Source: Planctomycetota bacterium (lineage in GTDB: Bacteria; Planctomycetota; Phycisphaerae; UBA1845). From it: a DNA stretch of 64,000 nt. Positions 27,047 through 34,862 of this stretch are shown piece after piece (position 1 is the stretch's first letter; each line of letters starts with the position of its first letter). A program made the translations under genes and the position numbers. The stretch is taken from positions 1 to 64,000 of the forward strand of contig JACQFE010000056.1 of NCBI GenBank assembly GCA_016200265.1. Direction: 5' to 3'. A model generated the notes under the pieces. That model saw only the letters and a program-made list of their open reading frames with translations. It ran no database searches and was not told the DNA's origin.

Positions 27047-28318
27047 ATGACTTGGGTTCTTCTTTGTGCCTTGATTCTCTCATCAGCGATCATTTCCGGC
27101 TCGGAAACGGCCGTCTTCTCGCTTTCTCGTCGCGCGCTCGCGGATTTTCAGAAATCGTCCAACCATCTCCAACGCACCATCGCAACGTTGATGGGCAATC
27201 CGCGGTCCGTGCTGATGACCGTGCTCATCGCCAATACGTTGATCAATGTGACGATTTTTTCGATTTCGTATGTGACGTTGGAACAACTTCGGCATCAACA
27301 CCATATACTTGCAAGCATCGCCGGCGGCGGCATTCTTCTCGCGGTCGTGATGCTGGGAGAAATTGCGCCGAAAGTCCTGTCGTTAAGCAACGCGCGAGTC
27401 GTGGTCAGCGCATCGGCCGGGATGATCGCGATCTTGCACACGGTCCTCGCCCCCGTTCGATGGCTTCTGGGCGCGCTATTCGGGAATCCCATCACGCGAT
27501 TGCTCGCACCCGCTCCGACTTCCCCAAAACCTGTCACGATTGATGAGCTTCAATTGCTCGTGGAGCATTCGGCGCAGGAAGGCCATTTCAGCTCCATCGA
27601 AAACGAAATGCTCCAGTCCATCGTCGCACTCGGAGACGTTCGAGTTCGTGAAGTCATGGCCCCGCGTGTGGACATCGAATTCCTCCGCCTCGAAGACCAT
27701 CCGCGGGAAATGTTGCGCACTTTGAAAGCAACGCATCGCCGAATCCTCCCGGTGTGCGGACGAGACCTTGATGACGTGCGGGGGTCGATTTACGCGAGAG
27801 ATCCGTTCCTCAATCCGCAGGCCTCGCTCCGTTCGTTGATGCATCCGGTTTTCTATGTTCCAGAGCAGATTCGGCTTACGCACTTGATGCGAAATTTCCG
27901 GCTGAATCGGTCTTTTTTCGCCATCGTGGTGGACGAATACGGAGGCACATCCGGCCTTGTGGCGATCGAGGACGTGCTGGCTTGGATCGTGGGCGAGGTG
28001 TCCGAAGCAGACGCAGAAGACGAAGGACGTGTCGAGCGCCTGGACGAAAACACCTACCGAGTTCCGGGCGACCTGAATGTACGCGACTGGGCGGAGACGT
28101 TTGCCGTGCCGGAAGTCGACCGTCGGTTGGATACCGTGGGTGGTCTCGTGCTCTCGCGACTGGGCCGACTGCCGCAACCCGGTGATTCGGTCCAAATTCG
28201 AAATCTGACGCTCACCGTCGAAAGCGTGAATCGGCGGCGCATTCAGCGAGTTCTCCTGCGACGGGATTCCGCGGACGCAACGAACGATGATTTGCCCACC
28301 GACGGAGCTTCACACTGA
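27047..28318 (+). CDS. DUF21/CBS/CorC_HlyC-domain membrane protein
   Basis: 423 residues. An N-terminal DUF21 (CNNM) membrane domain begins MTWVLLCALILSSAIISGSE with the ISGSETA motif, followed by GNPRSVLMTVLIANTLIN and LGEIAPKVLS. Two CBS motifs follow (VREVMAPRVDIEFL and FFAIVVDEYGGTSGLVAIED), then a C-terminal CorC_HlyC transporter-associated domain (YRVPGDLNVRDW to TVGGLVL). The family (UPF0053, CorC/MpfA/YhdP) is linked to magnesium and cobalt efflux and membrane ion homeostasis. The in-frame upstream extension to 26606 overlaps the TPR gene and is not used. It overlaps the next DUF21 gene by one base. Confidence 0.9.
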   Translation: MTWVLLCALILSSAIISGSETAVFSLSRRALADFQKSSNHLQRTIATLMGNPRSVLMTVLIANTLINVTIFSISYVTLEQLRHQHHILASIAGGGILLAVVMLGEIAPKVLSLSNARVVVSASAGMIAILHTVLAPVRWLLGALFGNPITRLLAPAPTSPKPVTIDELQLLVEHSAQEGHFSSIENEMLQSIVALGDVRVREVMAPRVDIEFLRLEDHPREMLRTLKATHRRILPVCGRDLDDVRGSIYARDPFLNPQASLRSLMHPVFYVPEQIRLTHLMRNFRLNRSFFAIVVDEYGGTSGLVAIEDVLAWIVGEVSEADAEDEGRVERLDENTYRVPGDLNVRDWAETFAVPEVDRRLDTVGGLVLSRLGRLPQPGDSVQIRNLTLTVESVNRRRIQRVLLRRDSADATNDDLPTDGASH

Positions 28319-29310
28319 TGTGGCCGATCGCCGCAGCCATCGCCCTGATCGCCGTGATTTTGGCGGGCTTCTTTTCCGGATCGGAGACCGGGCTGTATTG
28401 CCTCAACAGGCTGCGGCTCCACCTCGCCGTTCAGCGACAGGATATCCGTGCGATTCGGCTCGCGAGGCTTCTTGATGACGAGCCCGGCACGCTCACGGTG
28501 ACACTGGTTGGCACCAGTGTTTGTGAGTACATCGCCACAACGGCCGTCGCCCATTTGCTCCTGGAAGATATTGGAATGAGCGAAGGCCGTAGCGAAATCT
28601 ATACCGTTGTGATCGTCATGCCCATCTTGCTCGTGTTCGGACAAATCGTCCCGAAGAATCTGTTTCAGATGCACCCCGATCTCTTGATGGCCCAGGCCAG
28701 CAGGCTGCTTCGCGCCGTGGATTTCATCTTGCGCGCAACCGGCGTCATCGCGGCAATCAATTTTCTAACTGAAAGCCTGAGTCAATTCCTGGGCGGCACC
28801 GGCGCCACCGAAGGCGAACTCGCTCCGAAAAGGCAGGTCGCGATGTTGCTCAAGGATGCGCTCGCGGGGAGCCAGCACGGCGAACATCAATCCGATCTGA
28901 TTGATCGGGTGGTGCGATTATCGGAAACGCCAATCCGAACGGTGATGATACCGCGGCATCGCGTGGTCGCACTGACATCGGCCGCCGATCGCCGCGAATT
29001 GATTCGCGTCGCAAGGGCGGCCCCACACGACACGCTCCCCGTGTTTGATCAACCATCCAACCGGATTGTAGGGACGATTCGCGTCGAAGAACTGCTTCGC
29101 GATGACGATTGGGCGACGGTGGCGGAACGCATGACTCCGCCACTTTTCATCGGACCGCTGGAACCCGTGGCCGTCGCCCTGCGGAGAATGCGATCCGAGA
29201 AACACAGTCTCGCGGTCGTCGCCCCACGTCAGGGCGTGTATCAGGGGATCATTACGCTTCGTGACTTGCTGGAAGTGTTCATTGGTCAGCTTGGCGAGAC
29301 GCTGCCGTGA
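28318..29310 (+). CDS. DUF21/CBS-domain membrane protein, lacking CorC_HlyC domain
   Basis: 330 residues. It has the same DUF21 membrane domain as its neighbour (ILAGFFSGSETGLYCLNRLR, FGQIVPKNLFQMHP). A CBS pair follows (IRTVMIPRHRVVALTSA and HSLAVVAPRQGVYQGIITLR), and the protein ends in LRDLLEVFIGQLGETLP without the usual CorC_HlyC tail. It starts on the last base of the upstream stop (TGATG), so the pair is translationally coupled and may form a heteromeric ion transporter. The shorter form occurs as the second member of such pairs elsewhere. Confidence 0.88.
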   Translation: MWPIAAAIALIAVILAGFFSGSETGLYCLNRLRLHLAVQRQDIRAIRLARLLDDEPGTLTVTLVGTSVCEYIATTAVAHLLLEDIGMSEGRSEIYTVVIVMPILLVFGQIVPKNLFQMHPDLLMAQASRLLRAVDFILRATGVIAAINFLTESLSQFLGGTGATEGELAPKRQVAMLLKDALAGSQHGEHQSDLIDRVVRLSETPIRTVMIPRHRVVALTSAADRRELIRVARAAPHDTLPVFDQPSNRIVGTIRVEELLRDDDWATVAERMTPPLFIGPLEPVAVALRRMRSEKHSLAVVAPRQGVYQGIITLRDLLEVFIGQLGETLP

Positions 29311-29496
29311 TCAGAGAATCCGTACCAGCACCATGCCGCCAGGCACGAAACTATGGATCGCAAAGTTATGAAGCCAAACCTTCTTGACCGCTTCCACCAC
29401 AAGGCCCAGCGACCAAGCACCGCTGACAAATGCAATCATCACGCCGACAAGGATCGCCGGAGCGGGGACGTGAATACCGAAATCAGTCAGTGTCAA
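29311..29496 (-). CDS. Small membrane protein coupled to uppP
   Basis: 61 residues with one or two hydrophobic segments (VPAPAILVGVMIAFVSGAWS and, near the C-terminus, FVPGGMVLVRIL). I do not recognise a family. It is worth listing because its ATG overlaps the uppP stop by 4 bases (ATGA), the arrangement of translationally coupled genes, and because it fills the gap to the convergent DUF21 gene exactly. It may be a chance frame. Confidence 0.4.
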   Translation of the reverse strand: MTLTDFGIHVPAPAILVGVMIAFVSGAWSLGLVVEAVKKVWLHNFAIHSFVPGGMVLVRIL

Positions 29497-30263
29497 ATTG
29501 AAAATAGTAGCGCAACCAAAATACGGTAGATTCCGAAGGGGATGAAGGTGTGATTTTGGACGAAGCGGAGGAAGTATTTGATTGCGAGAATCGCTACGAT
29601 AAAGGCGGTCATGAAGCCAGTGGCAAGGAGACCAAATTGCGCGTTGGAAAAAACGCCGGCATTTTTTACCAAATCCAAGCCCGTCGCGGCGAGCATTGTG
29701 GGCACCGCAAGAAGGAATGAGAATTCGACAATCACGCGCCGCTCAAGCCCTAGTGCGAGGCCACCTACGATTGTGGCCGCTGATCGAGAGACACCCGGGA
29801 TGATCGCCACAGACTGACACAAGCCGATGATCACAGCTTGGCGATAGGTGATTGACTTAATATTCGTAGGCGAGACTGCCCGGTTCGTTGCTTTCAGCCG
29901 TCGCCATTTTTCGAAAACAATTAGAAAGATGCCGCCTAGAAAAAGCGACCAAAGAACGATCGTTACGTTACCAATCAAGTACGTCTTCACAATCTTATAG
30001 AGAAAGAGACCGACGATTCCAGTCGGAATAAAGGCGACGATTATCTTTTTTAGACTTTCCCAATTCAAGAACATTCGCCAATATAACGAAACGACCGAGG
30101 CGATGGCGCCAAGCTGAATGATGATTTCGAAACTCTTCAAGAAATCGGTATGAGTTGGTTGGAATAACTGACTAACGAGAATGAGATGGCCCGTTGAGGA
30201 AACCGGCAAAAATTCCGTTAGGCCCTCAATGATTCCGAGAATGAGGCTATGGAGAATAGTCAT
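29493..30263 (-). CDS. uppP: Undecaprenyl-diphosphatase UppP/BacA
   Basis: 256-residue polytopic inner-membrane enzyme that dephosphorylates undecaprenyl pyrophosphate to recycle the carrier lipid for peptidoglycan and surface glycans. The first catalytic region is LGIIEGLTEFLPVSSTGHLIL and the second is PGVSRSAATIVGGLALGLER, which includes the essential Ser/Arg. Length fits the family (about 255-280). Base composition is clearly lower in GC than the flanking genes (two sampled 60-base lines inside it are about 38-43% GC), suggesting acquisition or a different history. Confidence 0.95.
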   Translation of the reverse strand: MTILHSLILGIIEGLTEFLPVSSTGHLILVSQLFQPTHTDFLKSFEIIIQLGAIASVVSLYWRMFLNWESLKKIIVAFIPTGIVGLFLYKIVKTYLIGNVTIVLWSLFLGGIFLIVFEKWRRLKATNRAVSPTNIKSITYRQAVIIGLCQSVAIIPGVSRSAATIVGGLALGLERRVIVEFSFLLAVPTMLAATGLDLVKNAGVFSNAQFGLLATGFMTAFIVAILAIKYFLRFVQNHTFIPFGIYRILVALLFSI

Positions 30264-30304
30264 GATCTGTTAAATAATTCGCCGCGGGGCCAGGAGATCA
30301 GCCA

Positions 30305-30925
30305 TTACTTCGTCGCGCTTTCTTCAAGAAGATGCCAGGACCGGGCAAGGTATTGGAGAGCTGATAACGCGGTGACGACGACCGTCAGCCACACCAGCGC
30401 GAACTTGATGCGCTCCGCGTTCGCAGCCCCTCCCACCGCGTGCTCGTGGGCCACGATAAATAGAATGATCGGCGCTGCAATACTCTGCATCCACATCTTG
30501 AGCTTGCCATGAATGGAAGACCCGTATGCTTTGCCCTGAGACTCGCTGAATCCGCGCAGACCGGAAACGAGAAGTTCACGCCCCACGATCACAACCACCA
30601 TCCACGCTTCGACGGTGGTCGTATTCCGCCCTGATGCATCGACGAAATTCGGGCCTACAAAGAAGATGAAAGCGCCGCACACGAGAATTTTATCCACAAG
30701 TGGGTCAAGCACTCGACCCAGCGGCGTGACCAGGCCCCTCTTGCGGGCGATGTAACCATCGATGTAGTCACTACCTGCGGCCACAACGAATACCGCCACG
30801 GCGAGATCGAGAATCCAGCGATTGGGCGACTGCTGAGAATATTGCGAAAGCAGGACAAAAAAGAGAATCGCCAGAATGAGACGTCCCAGCGTGATTCGAT
30901 TTGGCAGGTTCAGCGTTGATTTCAT
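30305..30925 (-). CDS. pgsA: CDP-diacylglycerol-glycerol-3-phosphate 3-phosphatidyltransferase
   Basis: About 206 residues and several membrane segments. The CDP-alcohol phosphatidyltransferase signature D-G-x2-A-R-x8-G-x3-D-x3-D is complete: DGYIARKRGLVTPLGRVLDP followed by LVD. It begins NLPNRITLGRLILA, as PgsA proteins do. The enzyme makes phosphatidylglycerophosphate for anionic phospholipids at the inner membrane. The ATG at 30925 overlaps the rimO stop by 4 bases (ATGA), so it is coupled to rimO; a longer in-frame start at 30994 would overlap rimO further and is not favoured. Confidence 0.93.
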   Translation of the reverse strand: MKSTLNLPNRITLGRLILAILFFVLLSQYSQQSPNRWILDLAVAVFVVAAGSDYIDGYIARKRGLVTPLGRVLDPLVDKILVCGAFIFFVGPNFVDASGRNTTTVEAWMVVVIVGRELLVSGLRGFSESQGKAYGSSIHGKLKMWMQSIAAPIILFIVAHEHAVGGAANAERIKFALVWLTVVVTALSALQYLARSWHLLEESATK

Positions 30926-32328
30926 GCCCGGAGCACGGGAAGAGCAACTTTCGCCGGCGTCGCCCGGAGGTCGTACTCCGAGCGCCCGACGCAACGAACG
31001 TCCAAAAGGTCACCGGGTGACGCGAAGCGATCTTCGACAAACGTCACGCTGTCCACCATCGGCGCCTGACCTCCATGTCGTCCTACAATCATGCCGGGCT
31101 TCAGCCTTTCATCGACGAGAACCTCAAATTGCGTGCCAATTCGAATTTCGGCCAGGGAGAACGCCACTTCCTGCTGGACTTGCATGAGTGCGTCGACTCG
31201 CGCCTTCTTGACCGATTCATCGATTTGATCAGTCATCCGCCCGGCCGGCGTCTCCGGCTCTCGAGAGTACGGAAATACACCGAGGGCGTCAAAGCAGAAA
31301 TCTCCTACGAATTTCACGAGTTCGACGAATTGGGCATCGGTCTCGCCCGGAAACCCCGCGATCATCGTCGTTCGAATGGAGACGCCGGGGATCCGATCGC
31401 GGAGTTTTTGCAGCAAACTTTCGGTTTCGGTCCGCGTAATGCGTCTGTGCATGGCCTTAAGAATGCGGTCATTGATGTGTTGCAGCGGAATATCGATGTA
31501 CTTGCAAACGCGGTCGCACTCGGCGATGGCTTCGATGATGTCGTCGCTCAAGACCGACGGATAGACGTACATCAGCCGAAGCCGGCGCAATCCATCCACG
31601 TCGTTGAGCATCCGCAGCAGCCCGGCAAGCCCGGTTCCAAGCGTGTCTTCGCCCAGTCCGTAGCTCGTCGTATCCTGGCCAATCAGATTCAGTTCGACCG
31701 CACCGTCATTCACTAATTCACGCGCTTCGGCCAGCACCATCTCCGGCGGCTTGCAGTGCATCCGCCCGCGAATCGACGGGATCGTGCAGAACGTGCATTT
31801 CTGGTCGCACCCCTCGCTGATTCGCAGATACGCATAATGACGAGGCGTCAGGCGAACGCGGGCCGTGTCGATCTGCGTGAAAGGATGGTATTCGGCAAGA
31901 AAAATATCCGGCGTCCGCTTCGTCCCCAAGGTGTGCATTCCGTTCGTCGATCCCTTTCCGTGCCCATTGTTCGAACCGAGAACGGCTCGCACCACGTCGT
32001 CGCGGTTGTTCACTCCGACGAGTGCGTCAATGCCTTCAATACGGTCGAGGATCGCTTCTTTGTCGCGCTGAACCAGACAACCCGCAACGACGACTCGCTT
32101 GAGCTTGCCGCCGCGCTTCCTCTCGACGGTTTCGCGAATAATGTCGTCCGCCTCAACGCGGGAAGCGTCGAGGAATCCACACGTGTTGATCACCACTACG
32201 TCTGCAAGATTTTCGTCGGAAGTGATGGCGCAGCCGGCCTCAGCCAACTGCCCGAGCATCTTCTCGGAGTCGACCAAGTTCTTGGCACAGCCAAGGGAGA
32301 CAAAAGCCACGCGTTTCGGAGGCGACAC
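30922..32328 (-). CDS. rimO: Ribosomal protein S12 methylthiotransferase RimO
   Basis: 468-residue radical SAM enzyme that adds a methylthio group to an Asp of ribosomal protein S12. The N-terminal UPF0004 domain starts RVAFVSLGCAKNLVDSEKML, a RimO hallmark, and binds one Fe-S cluster (also Cys in VINTCGF). The radical SAM motif is CDQKCTFC in ISEGCDQKCTFCTIPSIRG. The C-terminal part (FEVLVDERLK) is a TRAM domain. Residues about 115-145 (NNGHGKGSTNGMHTLG) look like a low-complexity insertion. It is first in an operon-like order with pgsA. Confidence 0.95.
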   Translation of the reverse strand: MSPPKRVAFVSLGCAKNLVDSEKMLGQLAEAGCAITSDENLADVVVINTCGFLDASRVEADDIIRETVERKRGGKLKRVVVAGCLVQRDKEAILDRIEGIDALVGVNNRDDVVRAVLGSNNGHGKGSTNGMHTLGTKRTPDIFLAEYHPFTQIDTARVRLTPRHYAYLRISEGCDQKCTFCTIPSIRGRMHCKPPEMVLAEARELVNDGAVELNLIGQDTTSYGLGEDTLGTGLAGLLRMLNDVDGLRRLRLMYVYPSVLSDDIIEAIAECDRVCKYIDIPLQHINDRILKAMHRRITRTETESLLQKLRDRIPGVSIRTTMIAGFPGETDAQFVELVKFVGDFCFDALGVFPYSREPETPAGRMTDQIDESVKKARVDALMQVQQEVAFSLAEIRIGTQFEVLVDERLKPGMIVGRHGGQAPMVDSVTFVEDRFASPGDLLDVRCVGRSEYDLRATPAKVALPVLRA

Positions 32329-32443
32329 TTCGCGATAATCCTCTCAACAAGAAGGCGAGAATTCCTTCGCCAAGAGTATATCCGATTTCCATGCGGTTTC
32401 CTATTGAACGGACTTGGAAATCCGACTGTGCCACGGTGGATCG

Positions 32444-33541
32444 CTAATCCGCCAGATTCTTGTACGTTTCGATAATTTTCGATTCCGCGACATCTTCTGG
32501 AACGATCGTCCGTCCAATGCCTTCGAGCAGCACGAAACGTAACCCGACGGAACGATTCTTCTTGTCCTTTCGCACTGCGGAGATGATCTGATTCTCCGGA
32601 ATCGCAGTCGTTAGTACTGTCGGCAGGCCGAGCTTTTGTAGCAACGCCGTCACTCGATCGGCGAGTTGTGCATCCGTGAGTCCGAGAACAGTCGACAATC
32701 GGCAAGCCGCGATCATTCCCAACGCAACGCACTCGCCGTGGCGAAGAGAAAAATCAGAACACTCCTCAATCGCATGACCGATCGTATGGCCAAAATTGAG
32801 AACCATTCGCGCCCCGGTTGTCTCACGCGGATCGGATGCGACGATGTCGGACTTGGTCTGCACGTTTCGGTGGATCAGCTCGTCGAGAACGCTCGAGTTT
32901 CGAGAGAGGATGGCCTCGCAATGGGATTCATGCCACGCGAAAAATTCTTCCGAAGTAATCAGCGCGTGCTTGACGGATTCGGCCAACCCAGAACGAAAGT
33001 CGCGATCGGGAAGTGTCGCGAGCGTCGCGGGATCAATCAGCACAAAAGTCGGTTCGTGGAACGCACCGACAAGGTTCTTGCCACCGGGAATGTTGATCGC
33101 CGTCTTGCCGCCGATCGCCGCGTCAATCTGTGCTTCCAGCGTTGTTGGACAGATCGCCCAACGAATCCCTCGCATCCACGTGGCCGCAACGAATCCCGCA
33201 AGATCGCTCACCACTCCGCCACCGAGGGCGAGAATTAACGCATCGCGCTCGACATGATGTCCGGCAAGAAATCGATACAACGCTTCCGCGGATTCCAGCG
33301 ACTTCGATCTTTCACCGCATTCGATGATGAATTCGTCGAGATCAAAGCCACTGGCTGCCAGTGTTTGCATAACGGCGGCGCCGTAATGCCCGATCACCAT
33401 GCGATCGGAGACGAGCACGATCCGCCTGCAGCCGGCCTCTCGGCACTTCGCGCCGATATCCGCCAACGGAGCCAAAAAGATGTTTCGCACGAAATCGATA
33501 TTCACTACCTTGGAACAGACTAATCGCGAAGATTCAGGCAT
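32444..33541 (-). CDS. aroB: 3-dehydroquinate synthase
   Basis: About 365 residues. AroB closes DAHP to 3-dehydroquinate in the shikimate pathway, using NAD and a metal. Motifs: the NAD-binding GGGVVSDLAGFVAATWMRGI, PTTLEAQIDAAIGGKTAINI, the metal-site Glu in GLAESVKHALI and the His pair in NFGHTIGHAIEE. The ATG at 33541 overlaps the 3' end of the upstream PQQ-propeller gene by 22 bases. An upstream in-frame ATG at 33604 adds 21 non-conserved residues. Cytosolic. Confidence 0.95.
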   Translation of the reverse strand: MPESSRLVCSKVVNIDFVRNIFLAPLADIGAKCREAGCRRIVLVSDRMVIGHYGAAVMQTLAASGFDLDEFIIECGERSKSLESAEALYRFLAGHHVERDALILALGGGVVSDLAGFVAATWMRGIRWAICPTTLEAQIDAAIGGKTAINIPGGKNLVGAFHEPTFVLIDPATLATLPDRDFRSGLAESVKHALITSEEFFAWHESHCEAILSRNSSVLDELIHRNVQTKSDIVASDPRETTGARMVLNFGHTIGHAIEECSDFSLRHGECVALGMIAACRLSTVLGLTDAQLADRVTALLQKLGLPTVLTTAIPENQIISAVRKDKKNRSVGLRFVLLEGIGRTIVPEDVAESKIIETYKNLAD

Positions 33542-34716
33542 ATCATCCGTTCTAGGTTTCGAGCATACAGTCGGCCACGATGAAGGACGGGTTGCGCCCA
33601 GCATTTGCCGTCCAAAATCTGCACATCAGTGATCGGTTTGAAGTCTTCCCCAGAAGGCTTCGCGATTTGCAGCTTGCCGTCTTCGGTCAGCAAAATCAAG
33701 TGGCCGTCTGCAACCAGCAACGTCCCGTTTCGCACGCGGGGCTTTTTCCAAAGCTCCTTGCCGGTTAGAAAATCAACGCACTTCAGTGCGTTCTGGTCGC
33801 TGGCGAGGATTTTTCCATCGAGGTAAATCGGGGACTGAAACTTCGCGAGCAATACATCGCTCTTCCATACCGGTTTGTATCCGAGCTTGCCGTCAACCGT
33901 GCCAAATTGAAGAAGGCTCGCGCCGGTGGAGTAGCCGGAAGCCAGCATGAGGTAATCATCGTGGACCAACGGGGATGCGGCATTGACGTCCCAGTCGGTC
34001 TGCCAAGGAATTTTCCACATCACGAAACCATCGCTCGCTCGCACAACGATCGCCGAGTTGGCGAGAAAACCAACGATAAAGCGGATGTTGCTATAGGAAA
34101 ATGGAAACGGTGTTGCGTACCCGACCGGATCCTCACCCGCCTTCCAAAACTCTTCGCCGGTTTTCTTGTTGTAGGCGACGAGCGATCCCTCCTTCCAGCC
34201 GGCGGAGGCGATCGCCATATCCCCTTCAATCAAGATCGAGCCGCTGTACGCCCACGTAGGTTTGCTGCTGAATTGTTTTTCCCAAACATCCTTTCCCGTA
34301 TCCGCCTCGACACAGATCAAGCGCCCCAGCGCGCCGAGCACGTAGACACGTCCGGAGTCAACGGTTGGCGTCGCCCGAGTGCCGTTTCCGTGCTCCTCGT
34401 GATATTCTTTCTCGAAGGACTTTTTCCAGACCACGTCGCCCGTTTCCGCGTTCAAACAATAAAGAACCTGTTGGCCGTCTTCTTCGCCGCAGGTGTAAAT
34501 CCGATCGCCGACTGCGGCGAATGAACTGAATGCCGGACCTAACTTTCGTTCCCAAACCTTCTTGGGGGCCGCTGTCCATTCTTTCTTAAAGCCCGTCTCA
34601 TCGCTTGTGCTGTCGTGATTTGGCCCTAAGAAACAGGGCCAATCCGCGCGAGCGGGATACGATATTAGAATTGTCGCCGTAAGGACCAAACGAGACACGA
34701 TTCGAGCCATGGTCAT
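33520..34716 (-). CDS. Exported PQQ-like beta-propeller protein
   Basis: About 398 residues. A signal peptide (IVSRLVLTATILISYPARAD) is followed by WPCFLGPNHDSTSDETG, the opening typical of planctomycete outer-membrane-assembly-like or PQQ-repeat proteins (often WPxFxGPNxDG). Repeated blades include VLYCLNAETGDVVWKKSF and LICVEADTGKDVWEKQF. Most relatives are annotated BamB-like or alcohol-dehydrogenase-like without known activity; there is no dehydrogenase cofactor site I can point to. ATG 34716 is picked from several close starts. The gene diverges from the AMMECR1-like gene and overlaps aroB at its 3' end. Confidence 0.85.
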   Translation of the reverse strand: MTMARIVSRLVLTATILISYPARADWPCFLGPNHDSTSDETGFKKEWTAAPKKVWERKLGPAFSSFAAVGDRIYTCGEEDGQQVLYCLNAETGDVVWKKSFEKEYHEEHGNGTRATPTVDSGRVYVLGALGRLICVEADTGKDVWEKQFSSKPTWAYSGSILIEGDMAIASAGWKEGSLVAYNKKTGEEFWKAGEDPVGYATPFPFSYSNIRFIVGFLANSAIVVRASDGFVMWKIPWQTDWDVNAASPLVHDDYLMLASGYSTGASLLQFGTVDGKLGYKPVWKSDVLLAKFQSPIYLDGKILASDQNALKCVDFLTGKELWKKPRVRNGTLLVADGHLILLTEDGKLQIAKPSGEDFKPITDVQILDGKCWAQPVLHRGRLYARNLERMICLNLRD

Positions 34717-34827
34717 CCCCATTCTTCGGGCAGAAAATCCAAATGCCTGAGATTGCAAGTTTGCGGGTTACGCGGCGGTTGTCAAATTATTCTTCGCGCG
34801 CCTACCTTGCGGATCGCATCGAGCCGG

Positions 34828-34856
34828 TTGAGAATTTGATCATAAGGATTTATACT
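34828..34856 (+). promoter_or_regulatory. Strong candidate promoter, implies near-leaderless mRNA
   Basis: TTGAGA at 34828-34833 and TATACT at 34851-34856 with the ideal 17-base spacing. The predicted transcription start falls at or next to the ATG at 34863, so the mRNA would have almost no leader unless translation begins further downstream. Confidence 0.45.
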
Positions 34857-34862
34857 TTTTTT

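Noticed and set aside
31756-32475. Plus-strand frame of 239 codons over rimO
   Set aside because: Antisense to the conserved rimO coding sequence; no family resemblance.
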